From NCBI GenBank assembly GCA_030642405.1, contig DAOWNV010000015.1, positions 1 through 18,900 of the forward strand: DNA of 18,900 nt, given 5' to 3'. The translations under genes were made by a program, and so were the position numbers. A model generated the notes under the pieces. It was not told the DNA's origin, did no database searches, and saw only the letters and a list, made by a program, of their open reading frames with translations. The stretch's first letter is position 1. Every line of letters begins with the position of its first letter. The stretch is from Desulfosarcina sp. GTDB lineage: Bacteria > Desulfobacterota > Desulfobacteria > Desulfobacterales > Desulfosarcinaceae. Below are positions 13,856 through 18,900 of the stretch, piece by piece.

Positions 13856-16450
13856 TTAAATAACAATATTTACGAGCTTATTTTTTACGACAATCACCTT
13901 TTTAACAGGCTTCGACCCGATAAAGCGGACAACCTTTTCATCGGCTAACGCCGTCTCTTTCAACACCTTCTCATCATCGGCGAGTGAGGCTGTAAACCTG
14001 CCCCTCAATTTTCCATTCACCTGAATAACGACTTCAATCTCATCTTTTACCGTCGCAGCATCATCGAACGTCGGCCAGGAGTTCAACAAAACACTCTTGT
14101 CGTGTCCCAGCGCTTCCCACAGTTCTTCACAAAAATGGGGTACAATGGGAGATAAAAGGAGGATAGTCGTCTCTGTCGCAAAATGCATAACACCGAATCG
14201 ACACGACCCGGCATCGATGCTATCCATGGACTGCATGGCATTGACCAACTCCATCACGGCACTGATGACCGTATTGAAATGAAACCGCGCCTCAATGTCC
14301 TGTGTCACCCGTTTGATCGTTGCATGGGTTTTACGATACAACTCTTTCTCGTCGGCAGACATTGTTTGTAGGTCTATACTGTCCGGTGATGCCTCTTTCA
14401 ACAAGGGCAGCCATTTCATTGTCAAACGCCATACGCGCTGCAAAAAGCGGTAGCTGCCCTCCACGCCCTGGTTACTCCATTCCAAGTCCCGTTCAGGTGG
14501 AGCGGCAAACAGGCAAAAAAGGCGTGTTGTATCAGCTCCGTATTGTTCAAGCAAAATATTGGGGTCGATGACGTTTTTCTTGGATTTGGACATTTTCTCA
14601 ACACGTCCAACGATGATTGGTTGTCCACACTTACCACATAATTTCTGAGCATCATCCGTTTCCCGAACCTGTTCGGGAAATAGAAAGCCATGCTCCGGAC
14701 ATGCCATGGTTTCCTTGCAAACCATTCCCTGGGTGAGCAACCGGGTAAACGGCTCTTTAAAGGTAACCAACCCCAATGACTCAAGAACTCGGGTATAATA
14801 GCGGGAATAAAGAAGGTGCAAAATGGCGTGCTCCACTCCACCGATATACTGGTCCACCGGCATCCAGTATTTAACTGCATCTTTGTCGAACATCGCCGAA
14901 TCGCAACGGGGGCTGCAGTATCGCTGAAAATACCAAGACGACTCCACAAAGGTATCCATGGTGTCCGTTTCCCGGCGGGCATCCTCCCTCCCGCAATTAG
15001 GGCATCTGGTTTTTGCAAATTCCGCTAACGTCGGCAAGGGCGAACGTCCCCCTTCGAGCATATTTGCCGTTTCAGGCAAAACGACCGGCAAATCCTCTTC
15101 TGGAACGGGAACGATACCACAGCTTTCGCAATGGATCATGGGGATGGGAGCTCCCCAGTAGCGCTGTCTTGAGATCCCCCAGTCCCTCAACCGGAAGCTG
15201 ACCATCTTCTTTCCGATTCCCTCTTGTTCCATCTTTCCCACAATAGCCTCGATGGCATCTTTGTTGCCCATATTGTCGAACGCCCCGGAGTTGACCATCA
15301 TTCCTTCGCCGGTGTACGCCGCCTCCATGGTGCCTCCATCCAATGTTTCATCCGGCGGATTCACTACCACAACCACAGGCAGGTCGTATTTTCCGGCAAA
15401 ATCGAAATCGCGCTGGTCGTGGGCCGGAACCGACATAACGGCACCGGTACCGTACTCCATGAGGGCAAAATTGGCCGTAAAGATAGGCATGCGTCGTCCA
15501 TTCATGGGGTTTAAGCAATGGGCACCGATAAACACACCTTCCTTCTCATATGTTTCAATGGCCTTGCTGGAACGCTCCTGCAGAGAAATTCGCTCGACAA
15601 ACGATTCGACGATCTCCTCCTGATCCGTTCCTTCAGCCAGCTCTGCAACCAGAGGATGCTCGGGGGCCAAACACATGAAGGTAGCTCCAAAAATCGTGTC
15701 CGGCCGGGTGGTAAAAACAGGGATCACGGAATCACTTCCTTCCAATGGGAAACGGATTTCCGCGCCTACACTTTTTCCGATCCAGTTTCGTTGCATTGTG
15801 GTGACCTTGTCCGGCCAACCGGGCAACATGTCACAGTGAACCAAAAGGTCTTCGGCAAAATCGGTTATTTTGAAAAACCACTGCCACAATTTTTTCTGAC
15901 GGACCGGTTTACCACAGCGCCAACACATTCCCACCTCAACCTGTTCGTTAGCCAAAACGGTCTGGCACGGTTCGCACCAGTTTACAAAGGATTCTTTGCG
16001 ATAAGCCATTCCCAATTCTACCATCTTGAGAAAAAGCCACTGCTCCCAGCGGTAGTATTCAGGTTGACAGGTGGCCAGTTCCCTTTCCCAATCGTAGGAG
16101 AATCCCAGCCGTTTAAGCTGGGCCCGCATGGTATCGATATTCTCGTAGGTCCATTTGGCCGGGTGGGTGTTGTTGGCAATCGCCGCATTTTCCGCCGGCA
16201 TGCCGAAGGCATCCCATCCCATGGGATGAAGAACGTTGTACCCGCGCATCCTTTTATAACGGGCCACAACGTCGCCAATGGTGTAATTTCTCACATGCCC
16301 CATATGGATTTTGCCTGATGGATAGGGAAACATTTCCATCAGGTAATATTTTTTCTGTTCAGGAACCTCGACGGCTTTGAACAATTTGTCCTTCCGCCAT
16401 CGGTTTTGCCACTTGGATTCGATTTTCTGAGGATGATACCGTTCTTCCAT
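13856..16450 (-). CDS. leuS: Leucyl-tRNA synthetase
   Basis: Charges tRNA-Leu with leucine and hydrolyses mischarged products. The frame opens at 16483, but the ATG at 16450 is preceded by AGGA six bases away and gives the usual N-terminus MEERYHPQKIESKWQ, so 864 residues are called. The class I HIGH motif is HMGH (49-52) within FPYPSGKIHMGHVRNY, and KMSKS is at 619-623. The CP1 editing domain (about 230-420) has the threonine-rich TTRPDTIFG (247-255) and Asp345 in VPAHDQRDFDFA, the residue that contacts the amino group in E. coli LeuRS. Cysteine pairs in NWCEPC and CWRC, CPNCG and CGKCG suggest zinc-binding knuckles. All catalytic elements are present. Leader control is possible (see the upstream region). 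Confidence 0.97.
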   Translation of the reverse strand: MEERYHPQKIESKWQNRWRKDKLFKAVEVPEQKKYYLMEMFPYPSGKIHMGHVRNYTIGDVVARYKRMRGYNVLHPMGWDAFGMPAENAAIANNTHPAKWTYENIDTMRAQLKRLGFSYDWERELATCQPEYYRWEQWLFLKMVELGMAYRKESFVNWCEPCQTVLANEQVEVGMCWRCGKPVRQKKLWQWFFKITDFAEDLLVHCDMLPGWPDKVTTMQRNWIGKSVGAEIRFPLEGSDSVIPVFTTRPDTIFGATFMCLAPEHPLVAELAEGTDQEEIVESFVERISLQERSSKAIETYEKEGVFIGAHCLNPMNGRRMPIFTANFALMEYGTGAVMSVPAHDQRDFDFAGKYDLPVVVVVNPPDETLDGGTMEAAYTGEGMMVNSGAFDNMGNKDAIEAIVGKMEQEGIGKKMVSFRLRDWGISRQRYWGAPIPMIHCESCGIVPVPEEDLPVVLPETANMLEGGRSPLPTLAEFAKTRCPNCGREDARRETDTMDTFVESSWYFQRYCSPRCDSAMFDKDAVKYWMPVDQYIGGVEHAILHLLYSRYYTRVLESLGLVTFKEPFTRLLTQGMVCKETMACPEHGFLFPEQVRETDDAQKLCGKCGQPIIVGRVEKMSKSKKNVIDPNILLEQYGADTTRLFCLFAAPPERDLEWSNQGVEGSYRFLQRVWRLTMKWLPLLKEASPDSIDLQTMSADEKELYRKTHATIKRVTQDIEARFHFNTVISAVMELVNAMQSMDSIDAGSCRFGVMHFATETTILLLSPIVPHFCEELWEALGHDKSVLLNSWPTFDDAATVKDEIEVVIQVNGKLRGRFTASLADDEKVLKETALADEKVVRFIGSKPVKKVIVVKNKLVNIVI

Positions 16451-16456
16451 GGAGTT

Positions 16457-16460
16457 TCCT
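16457..16460 (-). promoter_or_regulatory. leuS ribosome binding site
   Basis: AGGA on the minus strand, six bases before the ATG at 16450. It favours this start over the upstream ATG at 16483. Confidence 0.65.
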
Positions 16461-16518
16461 AATTCGTTTTGTTTAAAGTGCATATAGTCGCATGTTTGGA
16501 CGGTTTCGCAACAGGCTC

Positions 16519-16593
16519 GGGATCAAGTCTTGCCAATCCCTAATAATACCGCTTTTGCGGGTGCCGTATGCCGTGTAAGGGCTGATACTCAGC
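16519..16593 (-). other. Cluster of three small inverted repeats in the possible leuS leader
   Basis: Read on the minus strand these are GCTGA-GTA-TCAGC (16581-16593), CCGC-AAAA-GCGG followed by TATTATT (16549-16560), and GGGAT/ATCCC enclosing a CAA/TTG inner stem (16519-16540). All stems are perfect but short (4-5 bp outer). They would lie in the 5' part of a leuS transcript if its promoter is further upstream. Short repeats of this size also arise by chance. Confidence 0.35.
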
Positions 16594-16758
16594 AGTGACG
16601 AGGGATGAAACATAACGCAGATATCGGGCAAAATAGCCATTTCCGGATAGGCAACAGATATCGGGCTTGTCAGTGAACCACCAGTGCATCCTCATGCCAC
16701 AAAGCCCTGTAAAGATCAAGAAGGGATAAACGGCCGGTAACACCACATAAAGCCGCAT
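16540..16758 (-). CDS. Doubtful 72-codon reading frame upstream of leuS
   Basis: Starts with ATG at 16758 and ends in TAG directly before the 16519-16540 inverted repeat. The product would have a hydrophobic start (YVVLPAVYPFLIFTGLCG) followed by a Tyr/Trp/Cys-rich tail unlike any family I know. No ribosome binding site precedes it, and the composition looks like chance translation. It could be a gene remnant, a leader frame or nothing. It is listed because it fills most of the largest gap. Confidence 0.15.
   Translation of the reverse strand: MRLYVVLPAVYPFLIFTGLCGMRMHWWFTDKPDICCLSGNGYFARYLRYVSSLVTAEYQPLHGIRHPQKRYY
16618..16666. repeat. 12-bp direct repeat
   Basis: CAGATATCGGGC occurs at 16618-16629 and again at 16655-16666, starts 37 bp apart. 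It contains the palindrome GATATC. No third copy was noticed in the intergenic region. Confidence 0.6.
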
Positions 16759-16828
16759 GGTTACATGAACCGTTCGATTTATTACCGGATTGTCATCCCA
16801 TTTTTTCCGAACAAAGCATAAAATTCCG

Positions 16829-16857
16829 TTGACTTGCTCCTAACAATTCTTTATTTA
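16829..16857 (+). promoter_or_regulatory. Candidate rng promoter
   Basis: TTGACT (16829-16834), a 17-base spacer and TATTTA (16852-16857). The -10 is weak, but the first twelve bases, TTGACTTGCTCC, match the rpsT promoter candidate at eleven positions. It lies about 50 bases before the rng start, which has no clear ribosome binding site. Confidence 0.45.
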
Positions 16858-16908
16858 TTGGAATTTATAAATAATCCGCTTCTCACATAAAAGAAATCAC
16901 TTTCACGA

Positions 16909-18405
16909 ATGACTAGCAAAATTTTAATCAATGCGGTTGATCCTGAAGAAGTCAGGCTCGCCATTGTCAAAGACAGTCGCCTAGAAGAATTTCACATAGA
17001 AAATGCATCTAAGGAAATTCTGCACAGCAATGTATATAAAGGAATCATCACTCGGGTTGAACCGAGTCTCCAAGCTGTTTTTGTAGATTTCGGGGCTGAA
17101 CGCCACGGCTTTTTACAAAAACAGGAAATTCACAGCGACTATTTTCAGGACCCCCCCAGCAGCAATAAAACCATACAAAACATCGTAAAAAGAGGACAGG
17201 AGCTGATGGTGCAGGTGGCAAAGGATCCCATCATGAAAAAGGGGGCCATGCTCACCACCTTCATCTCACTACCCGGTCGCTACGCAGTATTGATGCCTGG
17301 GAGTTCGAACCTGGGGATTTCCCGCAAAATAGAAGATGAGGAAGAGCGAAACCGGCTAAAAGAGATCTTGGAAAAAATCAATTTGCCGGATGGGTACGGA
17401 ATTATTATTCGTACTGCCGGCCAGGGTTGCACGAAAACCAAACTGGCAAAAGATGTTCAATATCTTTTGCGCCTTTGGACAAGCATCACCTCCCGAGCCG
17501 TCAAAGCATCGGCGCCGGCAACACTATACAAAGACCGCAATTTGGCTGTACGCTCCATTCGCGATCATTTTACACCCGATATCAAGGAAATTCTCATTGA
17601 TGATGAAACGGTTTACCAGGAGGTGAAAAGCTTCATTCAAATGATCGCCCCTAAACAAACCCAAATAGTCAGGCTACATAAATCGGACAAACCGATTTTT
17701 ACCCGGTTTCAGCTTGAAGATCAGATTGCCACCATTTTCGACAATCGTGTCGCCTTGAAATCCGGCGGTTCAGTGGTTCTTGAAAAAACAGAAGCTTTGG
17801 TGGCCATCGATGTAAATTCCGGCAAAGGCACCCAGAAAAAAAACATTGAAGAAACCGCGTTGATGACCAACCTGGAAGCCGCTCCGGAAATCGCGCGTCA
17901 ACTCCGGATCAGGGACCTGGGAGGTTTGGTTGTTATCGATTTCATCGACATGCGCGATCAAAAACACCGCAACCAGGTAGAAAAAACCCTGCGTGCCGGT
18001 ATGAAACAGGATCGGGCCAGGGTAAAAATAGGTAAAATTTCCAAATTCGGTCTGTTGGAACTTTCTCGCCAACGACTGCGTCCGTCCATCGACTTCGGTA
18101 GCATGGAGACCTGTTCCAACTGTGGTGGTAAAGGCCAAATTCCATCGGCTGAGTCCGAGGGTTTGGGCGTATTAAGAAAGCTGAAGCTGGGCACCTTGAA
18201 GGGCGAAATCCGGCAGGTCACCGCACAACTGCCTGCACCGGTAGCCACTTACCTGCTTAACCGCAAGCGAAAAGAACTAAGCGAGTTAGAGGAAAAAAGA
18301 GCTATCTCGATAACCATCATCGCCAGGAAGGATTTGGTTCCCGGCCAGATAGAAGTTGTGTACGATATAAAACAGGCTCCGGAAGAACACACATCCGTAC
18401 AATGA
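16909..18405 (+). CDS. rng: Ribonuclease G (RNase E/G family)
   Basis: Endoribonuclease that cuts single-stranded AU-rich RNA with preference for 5'-monophosphate ends, acting in 16S rRNA 5' maturation and mRNA decay. The 498-residue length matches RNase G; the long C-terminal scaffold of RNase E is absent. An S1 domain (about 37-120) starts with NVYKGIITRVEPSLQAVFVDFG. The metal-binding aspartates are Asp301 (AIDVNSGKGT) and Asp344 (VVIDFIDMRD), close to Asp303 and Asp346 of E. coli RNase E. The zinc-link cysteines Cys402 and Cys405 (CSNCGGKG) are present, so dimer-of-dimer assembly is expected. The ATG at 16909 fits the family start, though only weak purines precede it. yajC follows after 70 bp on the same strand. 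Confidence 0.93.
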   Translation: MTSKILINAVDPEEVRLAIVKDSRLEEFHIENASKEILHSNVYKGIITRVEPSLQAVFVDFGAERHGFLQKQEIHSDYFQDPPSSNKTIQNIVKRGQELMVQVAKDPIMKKGAMLTTFISLPGRYAVLMPGSSNLGISRKIEDEEERNRLKEILEKINLPDGYGIIIRTAGQGCTKTKLAKDVQYLLRLWTSITSRAVKASAPATLYKDRNLAVRSIRDHFTPDIKEILIDDETVYQEVKSFIQMIAPKQTQIVRLHKSDKPIFTRFQLEDQIATIFDNRVALKSGGSVVLEKTEALVAIDVNSGKGTQKKNIEETALMTNLEAAPEIARQLRIRDLGGLVVIDFIDMRDQKHRNQVEKTLRAGMKQDRARVKIGKISKFGLLELSRQRLRPSIDFGSMETCSNCGGKGQIPSAESEGLGVLRKLKLGTLKGEIRQVTAQLPAPVATYLLNRKRKELSELEEKRAISITIIARKDLVPGQIEVVYDIKQAPEEHTSVQ

Positions 18406-18479
18406 TGGATATTGACGAGACAACTTATTTGCAGTATATCAGCGCCACTTTCAACTACAGGAGGTTTACGCACCGATGA
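18402..18479 (+). CDS. Possible 25-codon linking frame between rng and yajC
   Basis: A short frame starts with ATG ATG, the first overlapping the rng stop as ATGA, and ends with a TGA that overlaps the yajC ATG as ATGA. It runs through the yajC ribosome binding site AGGAGG (18459-18464). The peptide would be MMDIDETTYLQYISATFNYR plus five residues. It matches no family I know and has only a distant GGAAG upstream. It could couple yajC translation to rng, or be chance. Confidence 0.25.
   Translation: MMDIDETTYLQYISATFNYRRFTHR
18459..18464 (+). promoter_or_regulatory. yajC ribosome binding site
   Basis: AGGAGG, a full anti-16S match, eleven bases before the ATG at 18476. The spacing is slightly long. 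Confidence 0.75.
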
Positions 18480-18844
18480 TCAATATCGCTTATGCAATGG
18501 GACAAGGAGGAGCCGGCGGCGGTTCGGGAGGATTTACGTCGTTCATTCCGCTGATTCTCATGTTCGTTATTTTCTATTTTCTGCTGATTCGACCTCAACA
18601 GAAAAAAACCAAAGAACACCGCGGGATGATTGAGAATCTGAGAACCGGAGATCGAATTATCACCAACGGCGGTCTTCATGGCAGAATCACCGGTATTTCG
18701 GAAACAACGCTTACCGTGGAGATTGCGGAGAAGGTGCGAGTAAAGGTTAATAGGGCCAGCGTTTCCGGATTGATGCAGACAGGCACCCCACAGGCTCCAG
18801 CCAAAAAAGACAAGAAAGACAAGAAAGACACCGGCAAAGCCTAA
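18476..18844 (+). CDS. yajC: Preprotein translocase accessory subunit YajC
   Basis: Small inner-membrane protein that associates with SecD-SecF and the SecYEG translocon. The 122-residue product has a Gly-rich N-terminus (MGQGGAGGGSGG, 8-19), one membrane helix (about 21-38, ending FLLIRP) and the family motif IRPQQKKTKEH (38-48), then a soluble domain with LRTGDRIITNGGLHGRITG. The C-terminus is a Lys/Asp repeat (KKDKKDKKD) encoded by repeated GACAAGAAA units, a plausible site of length variation. secD usually follows yajC; the 56 bases left before the window edge show no start of it. Confidence 0.95.
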   Translation: MINIAYAMGQGGAGGGSGGFTSFIPLILMFVIFYFLLIRPQQKKTKEHRGMIENLRTGDRIITNGGLHGRITGISETTLTVEIAEKVRVKVNRASVSGLMQTGTPQAPAKKDKKDKKDTGKA

Positions 18845-18900
18845 ATTCCATATCCGTTTCTAAAAGCCCCTACGCTACCGACTTGTTGACCAGTTGCGAT

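Larger units (their letters stand above)
16451..16908. other. leuS/rng divergent intergenic region, no confident gene
   Basis: The only stretch over 300 bases without a supported gene. Next to leuS it holds three small inverted repeats (16519-16540, 16549-16560, 16581-16593). A 72-codon minus-strand frame covers 16540-16758, and a 12-bp direct repeat lies at 16618-16666. Towards rng the sequence turns AT-rich and contains the rng promoter candidate. I saw no tRNA, T-box consensus, known riboswitch or insertion-sequence end. The leuS promoter could not be placed with confidence; TTGCGA near a minus-strand TATATG is a weak possibility. Confidence 0.6.

Noticed and set aside
15518..16318. 266-codon plus-strand frame antisense to leuS
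   Set aside because: It mirrors the conserved leuS catalytic and editing regions; the product resembles no known protein.
16451..16908. T-box riboswitch or tRNA in the leuS upstream region
   Set aside because: No T-box sequence (AGGGTGGNACCGCG-like) and no cloverleaf with a TTCGA-type arm was seen on either strand.
1..18900. Defence island, CRISPR array, toxin-antitoxin pair or biosynthetic cluster
   Set aside because: All sizeable frames are explained by core genes; no repeat-spacer pattern, transposase, restriction or nuclease cassette motif was found.

Overview
The window is a compact block of housekeeping genes from a Gram-negative bacterium. LptE, MurJ, the HslVU protease, YajC and two lipoproteins point to an outer membrane. 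The gene content and protein style (type-4 iron-sulfur uracil-DNA glycosylase, bifunctional CoaBC, a P. aeruginosa-like acetylglutamate kinase, a glycine-rich YajC) suggest a Desulfobacterota (former Deltaproteobacteria, Desulfobacteraceae-like) genome. The lineage is inferred from memory of such proteins; no search was run. Base composition looks even by eye, and I see no insertion sequence, integrase-type island, CRISPR array, tRNA or rRNA.

Layout. About 1-12854 is one long run of minus-strand genes, read from right to left: murJ, ftsB-like, a small TPR-like gene, coaBC, a family-4 UDG, a HAD 5'-nucleotidase-like gene, a xerC-type recombinase, hslV, hslU, argB, argD, argG, argH and a lipoprotein gene that runs off the left edge. 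Most neighbours are 1-25 bp apart or overlap by 4 bp (ATGA). The main breaks are 118 bp upstream of the HAD gene (with a promoter-like TTGACA) and 102 and 86 bp spacers around argD. rpsT (12956-13213) is on the plus strand, divergent from murJ and convergent with the minus-strand pair leuS-lptE (13304-16450). A 458 bp divergent intergenic region separates leuS from plus-strand rng and yajC (16909-18844). secD would be expected just beyond the right edge.

How the genes work together. argB-argD-argG-argH supply four steps of arginine synthesis; argF, often found between argD and argG, is absent here. hslV and hslU form one ATP-dependent protease. murJ and ftsB serve peptidoglycan export and division. 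coaBC makes 4'-phosphopantetheine. leuS and lptE form a pair also known from enterobacteria and pseudomonads. rng processes RNA and yajC belongs to the Sec accessory complex.

I found no convincing undescribed system. The best items for a second look are the uncharacterised leuS upstream region with small inverted repeats, a 25-codon reading frame linking rng to yajC through start/stop overlaps at both ends, a 12-base motif shared by the rpsT and rng promoter candidates, the missing argF, the small TPR-like gene, and the 14-residue sequence in front of the HslV catalytic threonine. Several starts were reassigned (argD, xerC, ftsB, leuS) from ribosome binding sites and ATGA overlaps.
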